Positions 47,548 through 60,949 of a DNA stretch of 64,000 nt are shown here, piece by piece. The translations under genes were made by a program, and so were the position numbers. Position 1 is the stretch's first letter, and every line of letters starts with the position of its first letter. The notes beneath the pieces are model-generated. The model searched no databases and was not told the DNA's origin. It worked only from the letters and a program-made list of their open reading frames with translations. This DNA comes from Hermatobates lingyangjiaoensis (Eukaryota; Arthropoda; Insecta; Hemiptera; Hermatobatidae): the NCBI GenBank assembly GCA_026182355.1, contig JAPFBL010000003.1, positions 2,629,001 to 2,693,000 of the forward strand, given 5' to 3'.

Positions 47548-48680
47548 ATAGAAATCTGGAGTGGCCTATACTAATGTTAATATAAGTAAACATCACATCA
47601 AACTCCTCGATAATCAATTTAATTGATTGTCCAAGTTTTAATGTTATATTAATATGGCTAATGCACAGGTGTGAAATGAAACTCTCTGGACAATTATTAT
47701 CGAACTTATAGCTAATAAATTTAAATGATTTCATTCATTTTAATGTGACTACACCATTTCATCAACTCAGGTGAAACAATTTTGAATTCATTGATATATA
47801 CAAATCTGGCAACATATTATTATTAATATAACCCCTCAGTATGCTAGACAAGTCAGTCTGGTATACTAATTAGTCAGTATGCAAATAAATTTATCAGTAA
47901 AGCAGTACACAATTCAGTCCAGCCAGGTGATCATTTGTGATCACACCTTGGCTCTCTGTAAACAATTCTATGAGGGATATTACATGTGGTTAACATATAG
48001 TCAAAACTATTAACGTTTAGTATTAGAATTTAAATTGTATTCCCCATTGAAGAATTTTGATTTCTTACTTTTCTCAACAGACATCAGATTGCCTCATTCT
48101 TGATAATCATTTATAAGGGAGGTATTTCTAATAACGTAGGCGAGTATATCTTTCATTTTGTAACCATTCAATAAGCAGTCCATATATTTATCACAGCTCT
48201 AATATTAATTCTGTAGATTTAGGATTAAGCCGTCATACTCTACCAAAGACTTTAATATAGTCGAACATTGTTTTTCTGGCCTTAGTCAATGTATTTGTTA
48301 CTTGGCTATTCCAGTTTAGTCTTTCTTCTAAAGGAACAACAAAGTCATTTTGTACACTGATCATTCTTGTTTAGTAGTTTTAATGTAAGGGTTGCTTTTC
48401 TTGCGAAAAGTATAAGGACCTTGTTAGCTGGATTTATAATCAGACATTTCTCCTCTAACCATCCATGAATTATTCGGAGAGCAAACTGCAAAAGCTGAAT
48501 TATAGTACCATGAAACATTACTCTTCTTATAATAATGAAGTCATCTGCAGATCATTGCGTATTTTAACCTTGATCAGTTAGTATGTCCAGTAAATGACTC
48601 CAATAGGGCAATAAGAAAATTAATTTGACAAGTTGTTGAAGTAAGCGATTCCTCAAACTCGATTCACTCTTGGGAGTTGA
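47548..48680 (-). pseudogene. R1-like reverse transcriptase, thumb and 3' relic
   Basis: From about 48600 down, one frame with two stops reads SHLLDILTDQG, then SADDFIIIRRVMFHG, LLQFALRIIHGWLEEKCLIINPANKVLILFARK. This is the region around the catalytic ADD and the W...GL..NP.KT segment. It continues LEERLNWNSQVTNTLTKARKTM and FGRV.RLNPKST (48345-48190), matching the GV.LD..L.W..HV...KA and FG..WGL.PK segments of I/R1-group elements. The 3' end is at about 47548 with the ggagtggcctatac block. A dead copy. Confidence 0.8.
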
Positions 48681-49135
48681 TTTTGAAAGAATATTATAGA
48701 CTCTAACGTTTATTGACTTGTTTTTTTAGAGATAGTTAGCTGCCTTCCTTCATACGAGTTGATATATACGTGTTTCTTAAAATCCATTCTCTTACTTTTG
48801 TGAAATATGAAGTCACTTTCAAAAATTTCTTTTTTAGATATAATTGAGGGCTGAATTTTCAGATATAGTTGCAGTTTCCTTGTACCATTTGTAGTCTTTT
48901 TTCTTATTAATTGATTGTTTAGAGGTGCTTAGAAGTTGTACGTTCAAGAGGTCTTGTGTCTTGTAAGTCTATTTATTGAAGTAGTTAAATGCCTTCAGTC
49001 TTGTAAATTGATGTTTCAATAAGGGTGTTATACTTACTTACCTGTACTCTCAAAATCTTCAGAATATGAACATCTACATTGCAACACTTTTTCAACACTC
49101 AGCGATTAGAATAAAGCTATATGAAAGGTACTTAC

Positions 49136-49291
49136 TGTCGCATCATCAGTAAGGTCCTCTGAAACATTAAACCAAGAAGAGTATTCGTATTGCTGCCTAC
49201 CAACTTTTTTTATGTAATTTGATAAATTTCCATTCATCTTTTCGAGTCCTGGGCAGTCTGCTATTCCCTTCATTTCAATTTCAAATGACCC
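49136..49291 (-). CDS. Host gene, second visible exon (exon B)
   Basis: A 156-base minus-strand exon between acceptor ttcctttag and donor gtaagt. It encodes 52 residues starting GSFEIEMKGIADCPGLEKMN and ending SEDLTDDAT, in phase 0 at both sides. The sequence is clearly less AT-rich than its surroundings. It has NLS and NVS glycosylation sequons and one cysteine, which suggests an extracellular protein. No ORF of useful length shows this gene because the exons are small and lie thousands of bases apart. The intron towards exon C (43914-49135) holds several R1-like relics. Confidence 0.78.
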
Positions 49292-52200
49292 CTAAAGGAA
49301 TAAAGCAGTTTTATTGTTACTCTACTTTTTAAAAATATTAAACTTATAATAATATACTAAACTGATTTTGTAAGCGATGAGATTGAGGAAACGAGGTATA
49401 GATTCGATATAATGAGTAGGAGAGTTGAAGCGTCTCTGAACCATTGGTGACTAGTGTTCTCCCTAGATATGAAGCATAAAATATTAATTGCAACTATACT
49501 TAAAAATGCTATAATAAAATCGAATTCATTAATGCCTATCAAGTTTTTGAAAGAGAACATTTTAAAATTTTACTAAAACTAATAAATATACATTCATATA
49601 ATAAAATTATCAATGCTACTGAAATTATAACTGAAATTCAGTTATAATTTTTGATACTGACAAGCTAAAGAAAGAGGTTTTATTTGACAATATCTTATCA
49701 TAACATTTGTTTGAATACGTAGTAGTATACACATGTAAAAGATGAAAAAATTATATAAGTTCTTACCAACGAATAATAACACGAAAGATTACAAATGGCG
49801 TATAAGTAACAAGATGAAATTGATTTGAAGATAGCAGTGCTTCTCTATAGTGGAGTACGAGTAATTGGTTTTCTAGTCACAAATTCAAATTATAGAATTT
49901 GAAACGAACCAACTGTCTTCCTTTTAATTTCATTGCAATTGAAAAAATGAGAAACACATTGTAACAATAATAATAACATTATTTACAAGAACTTTATGGT
50001 ATTGTTATTGGTATGAATAGTGCATTTACAAATTTCTTTCTTCAGATTTCAATGATCATCTTCAGTTCAATCTTTTTAATAAATGATCTCTATTGAAAAA
50101 CATTCGTTAAACACTTGTTTACTATAAAATCTTATAGTCGAGGAATGTGTATTTCAAGAGCTGTCATTTAGTGTTTATTAATTCAAGTTCACCTCGAGGG
50201 AGAAGCCAACATTACCGAACCTAAAATGACTGCGAAATCAAATTTCGTTATTTAATCTTTAAATCTTATTTCATTTGCAATTTTAGTCTATAATTAGTAT
50301 AAAGCTAAAGTTGGTTGAGTTTGCAGTAAATAAGAGACCGTTTGATCTTTTATTCACTGGGAAGAAATACTTATAATTACTGCAAATAGATTCCTCAGTT
50401 ATACAAATTTTTGTAGCTTAGATTTCAACAGAAATATGAACTCACTAAAATATTTAACAAAAATAAAATATTTAAATAAAATTATAGCATTAAAACGTTG
50501 GTATAATAGAAATGTCACCTTTACAATTGAACAACTAATTAAATGATGAATAATTTGGCTATTACACTCATGAAAATACTCTCGTTATGCTCTTCTCATC
50601 ACATTATATAGTAAGTTCCAAACAACCTATGCATGTAAAGAAATATTTCACCAAGATGAATAGAAATATTGGTTCTACCAATTGAGTTTAAGTAAGTCCT
50701 TAACAATTGGCTCCCGTAGTCAGTGACCTGCAGAGGTAAAAAGTTACCTCTTCTTACCACTTCTTAAAAATTTACTTCTCCAAGATACCTTGATTTGAAT
50801 TTTTTTTAATATTATTTATGGAAATTAACTTTTTTTTACAGTTGCCTAGGTTTCTTAATCTATGGTAGGTAGGGCGATTAAAGCAAAGTTTAGTAAAATT
50901 TAGATGCAAATTACTATTGCATACAGATGGATACACCAAGACATTTTAAGATATATATAAAATAAATACATTGATAATATTCAAGTCAGATACAATAGTA
51001 TTAAATGGCATCAATTGTTGTAACAAAGGGACGAGGGTGCTATACCCTCGTATGTATTGTTTGTACATGACTCTATTAAATAACTCTAGGTAAACTCTTT
51101 ATTTTTAAAAATAATTTATTTTCAGAGGAAGTAAAGAACCTACATAAGTGCACTCAGATGTACTGTAAGGAAACCCATGAGGAGAAATAATACAGACATT
51201 ATTCAAATAAATTACTTATGCATTCTGAGATTTTTTATAACGTGAACATAAAGTAAATATTGGACAAGTAGTTCGAGGCCAAACTAAATTTCTGTCATTT
51301 TTAGGGTTAAAATGTTCCTAGAAATAAGTAAAAATAATTTTTGATTTATTTTGAAGCGGAATTTCTAAAAGCAAGAGGGTTCATTACAACACCAAGAACT
51401 AGTATCACTAAAATTTCATGAATGGCCCACTAATGGTGCACTGGTTCTACCTATCCATTTACACACACACATCACTTAAAAAATATGAATGAATGATGAT
51501 AGTGTCTCAAAACATCAAAATCCGTTTATATCTAGAATTAATGTTTTAACTGCAGTAACTCAAGTACTCCAGTTACAACATGTAAAGTCATGTGATTTCC
51601 TAAAAAAACTGTAATAAATCAAAGTTACACAATTTTTTTGAAACTGTTACGAAAACAAAATATAATTTAAATCGACAGACGTAGTACCTCAGTAGTCAGA
51701 GTAATGTAAATGAACCTATTTAGTGCCATTCTACCTAAATCTTTTTGGTGTATGGGAACTGTTTCAAGACCGTACATTCTCGAAATAAGTTACTTTATAA
51801 TTATGTAAGTCCCTTATATTTTATAGAATTTACTTTATAATTAGTGATGCATGTGGGCGGATATAACGTAAGACGGATTTATCATGGAAGGTTCAATGGA
51901 TTTACCATGAGGAGTAGGACGGATCTGAAATGTTGTGGTTTACTTATATTCCTTTATTCAGAAAAGGATACACTTTCTCTTGTTTTCAGAAGTTAATTGG
52001 TTTTTACTGATAATTTATGTCATAAATAATCGTGTAATTTAATCAAGTTTTGACAAATTTCTAACCTTCAATACATATTCATTTTGTGCATTCTTGAGTC
52101 TGACGTTATAAGAAAATATGGAAAAAAAGAACAAAAATTCGGTGAAGCCAGCAGATAAAAACCCAAACTGACTAGTTACATTAGACTATGCATTTGGCAA

Positions 52201-52829
52201 CATATTTATAAGTGCACATAATCATGGTGATCGAAAATATGGTTTAATCAAAAGTACTATGCCACATCTGAGTAAACCGTCTGCCAAACGACACCATGGA
52301 CAAAGGTCATTATGGAGTGATAAATACCTCACTGTAAATCAAAGATAGCGGGCGGGCTAGATAGAAACTGTAGATGTGAAAGCGACCAAACTTTCACCTC
52401 TAAACAACGTTCGGATATATTCCATAAGTATACTTTAATGTTCCATTTCGATGCTCAAGAAGTATAAAAGTGAAATTTAGGTCACTGAATAAGAACGTCA
52501 TTTAGCTAGCACGAAACATATTCTCACGGATGGGAAGAAAATACAACTGCTCAAATGCTGTTTCTTCATACCCGACTCGTAAAGCAGTGTTACTTTACGT
52601 TGATTTAATTTTGTGCTTGACGGGAAGAAGAAGACCTGCGTGTCAAAAGTATTTTGCTACAAACTGATTTGAATACCAAGTTTTTATGTTTATTTTTACG
52701 TCAATAAATATTTTCCGCCTAGCTGGTTACATTTATCAAAAAATAAATATTTGAAATGGGAAACTTCTTTCTCAGAGTATAATGTTCCGTTTTAAAACAA
52801 AATACATTCAGTAAATTTAAATAATTGAC
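49292..52829. other. Intron between exons A and B of the host gene
   Basis: About 3.5 kb, AT-rich. I see no transposon coding relic. A small hairpin acgagggt-gctat-accctcgt is at 51031-51051, and less AT-rich stretches near 51380-51480 and 52190-52420 are unassigned. Confidence 0.5.
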
Positions 52830-52964
52830 CTGAAAGGTGTCATTTCGTAGAGCTGCATAAACTTCTGAGATCATGAAATTCATCTCAGTGATATTTATAT
52901 ACTTCTCTGACCTTCCTGATATGAGATATCCATCTTCATAGAATGAACACCGGACAATGACTAT
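52830..52964 (-). CDS. Host gene, first visible exon (exon A), 5' limit uncertain
   Basis: Minus strand; ends at a donor gtcaat after the codon CAG (52830) in phase 0 with exon B. It reads IVIVRCSFYEDGYLISGRSE, KYINITEMNFMISEVYAALRNDTFQ, with two glycosylation sequons (NIT, NDT). The 5' boundary is set at a possible aataaag acceptor; an acceptor four bases further in is also possible. The open frame has no ATG at its beginning, so the start codon and probably the signal peptide lie in an upstream exon that I could not find. Exons A-D together give about 150 residues. Confidence 0.65.
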
Positions 52965-53113
52965 CTTTATTATGACAGCCACAGATTATATCACACGATA
53001 TAAATAGTTCAGAATAATGTATTCCTTTGAATAACGTAATACAGAAATGTTATAATAACTTCCTTAATGTGCTTATGTTTTATGTTTTAACTCATTAGTT
53101 CAACTCATCAATA

Positions 53114-53145
53114 AAGATGAACACGAAGTGTTTAAAACGCGTAGT
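53114..53145 (+). repeat. Decayed relative of the 11180 hammerhead-like repeat
   Basis: Aligns with the minus strand at 11216-11184: atgaac, then agtgtt, then aaaacgcgta versus gaaacgcgtc. The ctgacga box is lost and GAAA is TAAA, so this copy could not be active. Confidence 0.5.
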
Positions 53146-53579
53146 TTGAAAAAAAAAACTTCTTTTGTGTCGAGACTTTGTAATATACATTAACCCCAGT
53201 ATGGTATTTTTATGTTTTTTTTTTTGTCCTTATCAACTCCTATGGATGTCAATCTTACCTATACTAGAAGCTCTAAATTTTATGGTGCTGAACTATATCT
53301 AATGTAGAATTCTATAATGTGAGCTTTTGAAGGGATAATATTCATATTTTAGAAATTAAAAGCTACCCATTGATGGAACAATTATAGAAAATATTGTAAA
53401 AAATCTTATAATGAACTAATTTGTGTGGTGGAAGTCATTACTAGGTTAAACACCACTTCTCACTAAAACCTGATAATGTTTAATTTTCATCCTTCTACTC
53501 TTCTTGTGTTTCATACCACTGCCATTATTGTAGTTTTTGATATAAAAATATTAATGTTTTAAATTTCTATATGATCTGT

Positions 53580-56240
53580 AAAAAAAAGTTGGAGTGGGCC
53601 TACACTCAACTTTACCATAAGTAAATATACATTACTGATTTTAAAGTAAAGTATAAGTAAACAAAAATCAAACAAATTTTTTTTGTTTTATAGATTGTGG
53701 ATATACATTTTAATCAATTATGAATCATTTGTTGACAAACAACTATAATCACTTAATCAGTTATAAGAAACTGGAAATCATTGATGAATTGGACATCTTA
53801 TTAAAATTATTATACTGAGGGCCTGAATTTCATCGGACTCGTACACTCCGCGGCCAATAGCTATCATCCTGTATATCCAACTCATGTAATCACATCCAAT
53901 TATTATAACTAAATTCAACTTCAGATTTTAAGTTCTTTAATGAACTGTATAAATTACATAGAGAAGTATCCCTTACTTCTATAGTTTTAGGTATAACTTC
54001 ACAAAACTTTTTGTCGTCTCCCAGACAATTGGCTCGCATTCACACATAATGTGATGAGAAGTTTCTATCTCTTGTCAACAGAGGGTCTGCATTCTTGATA
54101 TAACATCAAATATACCTTCCATTAATAATAGTTAAGTAGACAAATAAATTTTCCGATTCTCACTCTAAATATATGGTATTGTTTACAAATGTAAGTACTG
54201 CTGAAATGTGGTTTTTAAACTAAACTGGGCCCAGCTCTTCATGCCATCTTTTGACTACTGTCTGCTGGATTTATTTGTTAGTTCCACTTTTGTTAATATT
54301 GGGGTGTTTAGTGCAAAAATACTTCAAACTGCATGATATATGTATGGTTCTAAACATTTCTAAATTGTTTACTAATTCGTTTTAGATATTCCTTGTTTCT
54401 AGGGGCTCACATGAAAGTAAAATTATTTACACTGCTTTCATTAATAATTTATAGCCCTTCACTATATCAGACTAGAGGGCTTTATTGAAATCAAAAAAGA
54501 AGTCAATCCAGCTGATTATTTGTGTTCACTTCGGCGCCCTCTGTAAAATAATCTATGAAGGGCGTTCTGTCTGACCAACATAGGTATCTAGTTATCCCTA
54601 TATATTCTTGTTTTTGTACATTACACAAACAATGCATATGATATTATTGATTTTGCCACAGAAATAATAATAATTTTTTAAAGACAAAGTTAAGGTTTCG
54701 TGTTACGATCCTATGCTCTACAGGAATAATCTCATTCAGGAGAACATTACTTTTGATCCTAGCCAGTACAACTGTTAGTCTTTTACAATTTAATCAGTCA
54801 TGTAAAGAATCTCCAATGGATTATTCGCAGCTTTGATGGTTTTACGTTAATCCTTTTGATCTTTTGGTGGATTTATACTCAGACATTGCTGATTTAGCAC
54901 TCTCTTATTTGAGGGACAATTGCAAGATCTGGAGAAAGGAAGTACTATGAATTGTTACTCTTCTTCTCATAAATGATCTTTCGTATATCCTCGAGCATCA
55001 TAGCCATCATTATACAGAGTATTCAGAAGGTCAACCACAACTAGAATAGGAGCGATAGTACTAATCCCTGAGAGCATCCTTTAGTGTTCACAACTTAAGG
55101 TGTTATGTATCCAATAGTTACACTAATTCTTTTACAATATTTTCTTAATCTATTTTACAGTTTGTAAATTAATTCACCCACATATAAACTAGTACTGATT
55201 TAACAATTCAAAAGAGGCTATCATGAGTTTCTACATTGAAGAATTAAGCAAAGTGCTTCCCTTAAGATTTCAAAATGTTTCTATTTTGTCAAAAAAATAT
55301 CACAAAAATGTATTAAAATATGTCAACTTCATCAATTCACCGAAGAACTAACTTAAAATTAGTGTATGTTTTCTAATACGGAACAACAGAATACATTTCC
55401 TATATTTCAATATTATCCGAAGACATTGGGGTTCATAAACACTGCATGAACTATATCTGACAAGTTTTGTTCAAGGATGCAATATGTATATATGATTCCA
55501 CCAATATAGAGTCATGACAAATATATGTTTGACGGACATGGATACTGCACATAAACAATTGTTTTCTTATTACATATCATTTTAACATTATACCTCTACA
55601 GAAGTATTTTATTTCACTCGATTCACTTAAAAAAATCCCAAGTCAATATAAATAATGTCATGAAATCCACCGTGTACGGCAGTTGAGTAATTATTTCAAA
55701 ATAGATTTTCAGTTTTTTTTTTTTTTTTAGTGCTAGTAATTTACTCAATTTTTGGGCAAAGTTCAATTCTCCTATAATTAGCCCTTTACTGTTAAAAAAA
55801 TATTTTCCAAAATCACTAAATGTACAATGACACCTCTTTTGGTTAATTAAATTTTGAGAAGAAAGCACTAAGCTCATCCTCACATAAGTTGCTATTTTTG
55901 GGTATAATTTCATGTTGATACGTCGACGGGCATGGATTTTTAACTGTTTTAAAAGTCTGAGAATTCATTTGTTTATTATTTCTCTGATTACCCTAATAAT
56001 ATGAAAATGTTCAAGACTCTAATGTTTGTAAAAATATTAGTTAAGTAAAAATATGTTATAAACACATTTTATTCAAAAAAATGAATTTCTTATTGTGCTA
56101 ATTTCTCTCAAATAACACACATACAGACATTATCCGAAAAACATCAAAAAAAGATTTTTGGAACCCCAAAACATGTATATCTGTCAAAATATGACATCGA
56201 TTTTTTCTTAATTACTATACTTTACTTATAGTAATTAAAA
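53580..56240 (-). mobile_element. R1-like non-LTR retrotransposon, internally deleted copy with both ends
   Basis: Reads on the minus strand. The 5' end is at about 56240 (tttactataagtaaa type, then ttttgacagatatacatg), and the 5' region continues to about 55610. Next is a reverse transcriptase relic (about 55070-54960: SPILVVVDLLNTLYNDGYDARGYTKD, where GYADD is now GYTKD). The C-terminal cysteine/histidine relic is near 54090-54010 (CECEPIVWETTK). The 3' end lies at about 53580 (ggagtgggcctacactcaac). The endonuclease region and much of the reverse transcriptase are missing and the frames are broken. This copy links the non-coding 5' segments elsewhere in the window to the reverse transcriptase relics. 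Confidence 0.7.
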
Positions 56241-56244
56241 ACAC

Positions 56245-57160
56245 AACAATAAAAATGCTATGTAATTTAAAACGAAATATTTTTATTGTACTATAAGTAC
56301 AATTCAGTAATCTTCAAGAATCCGAATTGGAGATTTTAAGGTTCTCTGAGTAGACCTTTGCTGTTATTCCTTTCTGTATCTAAAAGTGCAGTAGTGATAA
56401 AAAAAAGTCGAAAAACTTATGTTACTCTGTTCAATAATGTAAACAATTTATTAATGTAGGGACAACCTGTAAGGTTTACCTGTAAGATTGTGCTATAACT
56501 ATCATTACTGCTACGTTGTATTTGTGGTCATTCAAACTTGTATTCATTCAGCCGAGTTTTGGTTTAAATTCCATGTAGCTAACGTATAGATGTGGTATAT
56601 CAAAATTAATGTTCAAGTATCACAATACTCATGAATTATTAATTTAATGACTTCATTTGTTTTAATATGGCTAAAATATTTTATAGTTGTAAGAACATTA
56701 AATCCCTATTTTACAACATTTTGACTTGTCAATAATATTATTATTCTAGTTATAACAAGAAGGACTGAGCATTATAGAACTTGTGCCATAATAATCTATA
56801 GTTTGGCATATATGTTGTCAGATATCAGGTCCCATAACAGAATAGCCGTCATTCTGTTATACCATAGATGTTTCAGAGAGTGATCAAGCGCTATTTAAAC
56901 TGACTTCAGTTTGTTGAACAGTTTCAGTCGAAAGATTATGATGTTCGTTCAGAAATGCGAAAACCAGTCCTGAACTATTACAAACAAGATCCTCAACTTA
57001 TGGTTTAATGACATACAGTTTTGAAAAACGATAGGCAGTTCAGCAAGTAAAACTGCAATCATTTCTTTATTGATGGCATAAATTTGAATAAACTTAGTTT
57101 CTTGCGTAATTCTTAATTCAGTTTTAAATCTGTTTAGTGACTTTTAAAGGGAAACCCATT
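56245..57160. other. Unassigned sequence with a possible R1-like 3' fragment
   Basis: Near 56590-56780 the sequence resembles the 3' regions of the R1-like copies (tggtatatcaaaattaatg, tttgttttaatatggct). The rest is unassigned. Confidence 0.4.
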
Positions 57161-57162
57161 AT

Positions 57163-57590
57163 ATATACCGTCTTTTTCCGATAGCAAGACGCCGGCTTCC
57201 TTTCTTTTTAGTTCCAAAATACATGCTAAGGCTTATTTTTGGGGGGTTGCTTCAAGTAGAAAAAGTTGATTTATATTTTTTTTTATTAAGATTTATTTAT
57301 ATACAGAGATTTATATTTTATTCAATTACAATCATGTCATATTCTTCTGGTACATCGTTATGAATTACCAAATTTTGAATTCAGTTCTGATTTTCCTCCA
57401 GATCCATTCATTTCCTGTAGAATCATTGGTCCAAATTCTTCATGTCTTGCAATATAGCTATAATTTTTCATAAATTACCTTTTTCGCGTTAGGGCTTATA
57501 CACCAAAAAGTCCTGAAAATCACTCTAGGGCAAAAATAATAAAAATTATTTTCGAGGGATGTCTTATTTTTGGAAAAACAGCGTAATATC
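57163..57590. mobile_element. Small terminal-inverted-repeat element (MITE-like)
   Basis: The left end accgtctttttccgatagca then agac and the right end gtcttatttttggaaaaaca then gcgt are imperfect inverted repeats of about 24 bases. Near the ends are the matching internal phrases ggcttatttttgg and gatgtcttatttttgg. The target duplication cannot be settled because both flanks are atat-like. There is no open frame. A 60-base internal segment (57444-57504, caatatagctataattttt) recurs at 58352-58412. Confidence 0.65.
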
Positions 57591-60500
57591 ACAAAGAGAA
57601 AACACTACAAAAGTCACTTCTAATATTTAAACGAATTCTTGACATGAGAAGAAGAGATGCTATTCACCTAAGAGGCGAAAGATACGAAATAAAACGTGGT
57701 TACCGTAATGAAAAGAGCATGTGCTGCCAACATACTGAAGATATGTTGGAATAGAGAATACAGAAGAGATATACTTTGTTCTGGGATAGAGAACAAAGCT
57801 AATAAACTGAAAAGGAATGCAAGAAATAAATACATACAAATAACGAAGTATATATAATAAAATATGTACAATCAAATAAACAAGCAATATAACAAGAAAT
57901 ACAGAAACGAAAAGGTGATAATAAAAAGAAGTAAACAGAGTGACTTATGAAGTAAGAAGTGAGAAAAGTTAAAAAACTGAGTTTGATTACAGGAGTTGAT
58001 TTAGCACCACGAAGAGAAATATTGGATCTTCAGAGTCTCTTAATATGACATTGTCTTTAGAATCAACAGTATGTTTATAGATTTGCATTCGAAAACAGTA
58101 TTAAAAGTGAGTTTGAAATTAGCATGCATGACAACAGATAAGCTGGTGTGCTGATCCACGGGATCTTTATAACATCAATCTATGAATCATGCCCAGGTTT
58201 AAGTTAGTATTCAAACAAATGTTTGCTTTTACTCTGGGGCATTCAATTTAGAGTTTGGTTTTGATAAGAACAGCCTTGATATTAGTATATACGATTATGA
58301 AGAAAGGTGTATAGTAAGGATCAACACACAGTGTGTCGTAAGACTGAGAGCTGTGATGTATTACAATATAGCTATAATTTTTAATAAATTACCTTTTTTG
58401 TGGCAGGGCTTATACATAATGAAATCATAATGTAATAATAATGTGCTGGCAGCACATGCTCTTTTAATAATATATTACATCATCAACGTCATAGTAAGCT
58501 TGAAAACCAGGAAAATAAATTCACCTGTGATTTGGAACTGTCTAAAGTAGGATACCAACTCTAAAATTGCAGATCCTATTAATGAATTGACATGTTTTAT
58601 ATGAACAGTTGTGAAAAAGGAACCATTATTATAAGTTATATCCATGTCAACACAAAAGATGATCTAATCGTATCCCTGATGAGAAAGTGTAATAGAGAAA
58701 GTGAAACTTGTAAAGAAGTAAGCAGTATAATGAATTCTTATTTACTATAGTGTCAAATGAAGAGAAAAATCAGGAATGTATTTTACATAAATAATTAGAT
58801 GGAGTTTATTATTGGTTAGGAAATGTTGCTTTACTAAATAAAAAGGTTAGCATAGGACGGAGTCATTATTGTGTCCATGGTAAGTACTTCTACCAAGGAG
58901 AATAAACTGTTAGATTTAATCATTTAGATCAGTATTTCGTCTGCACCACGATAAATCATACAAGTGTGAAGTATCCATGGTTAATTAAATTACAATAATT
59001 AAAATTATTAATTTAATTTAAAATATTAATTATATATTACAATTTATTACTATTCGTAATAATAAGTTATTGTTATGATTAAAATCATTAATTATTTAAA
59101 CAAGGTAATAATAAAAAATAATGTGGTTTTTTAGTAACCAATTCAATAAATTGTTAATTTTTATTTTTTGTGAAGGAATAATTAAAATAGTATATATCCC
59201 CATTAAACAGAATTTTGACAATCAAAATATGCAAATCTTTGTACAAAATATTACAATGAACCAAATAAAATACTGGTTCTTATTTCTTCAGATAACAAAT
59301 ATGAAGTTTAATTTGTTTTGTTAATTGTTTTACATGTAAGGAAAAACGTGATAGGCAAATAATACAGTTTTAAAAGAAATAAATACATATATATTTATCA
59401 CTACTATTATTATATTTACATTACTCACCAGGAGGCATTACATGAATAAGAGTTTATTTACATTACACTGAGTCTCATAATGATTACTTCATTGTAAAAA
59501 ATAACTTTAACTATGACATTAAGAATATTATTAGTATTATTTGCATTAAACATAAGAATTTGCAAAAGCAAAATAAGCTCAAACTGCTAGTTTATTATTC
59601 ATTGTTTGAGAATTGGGAGTCAGAACAACCTGATTGTTGAACATTCAACTATCCAACAGTTGGTATAGTTTCTTCTTGTCGTGACCTGCTTTACCCTGTC
59701 GTTTCTAATTGTATAACATTATTTCTACTGTAAGTACAAAATTACTAATTTCTATAAAACTATTAGTTGCTATCTTTCTTGACACAAATATGATTTCCAA
59801 TGAAAATACCTAAATAAATTAGCTCCATTAGAAGACATTAAGTTAACATTGATTGGTAGGTTCTACTTTCTTCAATTGATGAATCTAAATAATGCTTCAC
59901 ATATTGTTTTTTATATTTCGAACGAATAATATAGTTTTAAACTTACTTGCAGTAGACTCTCTTGCTATAAACACTTATTTCTGATATCTTATGATAACTC
60001 TAATGCTGGTAGAGCACTATTAAGCTTATTATAGAATAAAAAAATACTACTAATAATTTTTTACTATCGTAGAAAAAAAAGTTTCTATATGATAGAAGCT
60101 TTTAGAGTGGAACTTTCAATAAATAATATTCGTATGATTAAGAAATTATTTGTAAAGTTACCAATACTTCACAAGAATTATTGAGAATTAAAAAACTATC
60201 TTGAAAACTATTAATAATGAACAGTTAATTTTACACTTTCAGTTTATAATTTTATGATTGAAACAAAATATAATTTTATGATTGAAACAAAATATAATTT
60301 TAATATCTCATTTAAAGTTTAACCAACAAATGAAATGAAACCATCTCAATATTTCAATTCTTTTCATGTTCTTAATACCATAGGCAAATGAAATGGCTTA
60401 TACTGTAAAACAACTGTACCCTTGTATTTACAACCATGTACCTTTAATATTATGTAACTGCTTTATTTCAATCTGGCATTGTCCAGTAATATATGCTAAA

Positions 60501-60949
60501 CGTTTTTAGTAAGAATATTCCCAGTCTTTGTAAATGTCAATATTAAAAACAGTAACATCTGAATGTTAGTAAAATATAAAAGTAATGGCTATTCTTTTCA
60601 AATAATAATGTCACATTTTAATAATCTATTCTGAAGGACCAATGCTATTTAAAGATTTTACTAGATCGATTCAGTCACAGTGATTTATAAAGAAGACGCA
60701 CAAGCAAATTTCATATATTATACTTTGCTTTATAATATAGATATCTGCATAATATTCTATATTATTAGAAATAATCTAAACTATTAGAACCAAGATGTCA
60801 ATTACTATCAACCCTCTGACTGATAACACACTGTTTTTAAGTATAGTGCAAACAATTCCTGATTGTTAAAGTAGTATTTACTATATATACTCGTAGTCCT
60901 ATCCTCCTGGTGTTGTCTCTCAAGTAAATCCACATATTTTCTATATATC
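57591..60949. other. Unassigned AT-rich sequence
   Basis: No gene was recognised. An MITE-like fragment lies at 58352-58412. The phrase agagcatgtgctgcca at 57714 recurs inverted at 58445-58460. The minus-strand open frames at 57660-57887 look hydrophobic only because of T-rich DNA. Confidence 0.55.
60245..60302. repeat. 24-bp tandem repeat, about 2.4 units
   Basis: tataattttatgattgaaac plus aaaa is repeated exactly at 60245 and 60269, followed by a partial unit. Confidence 0.9.
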
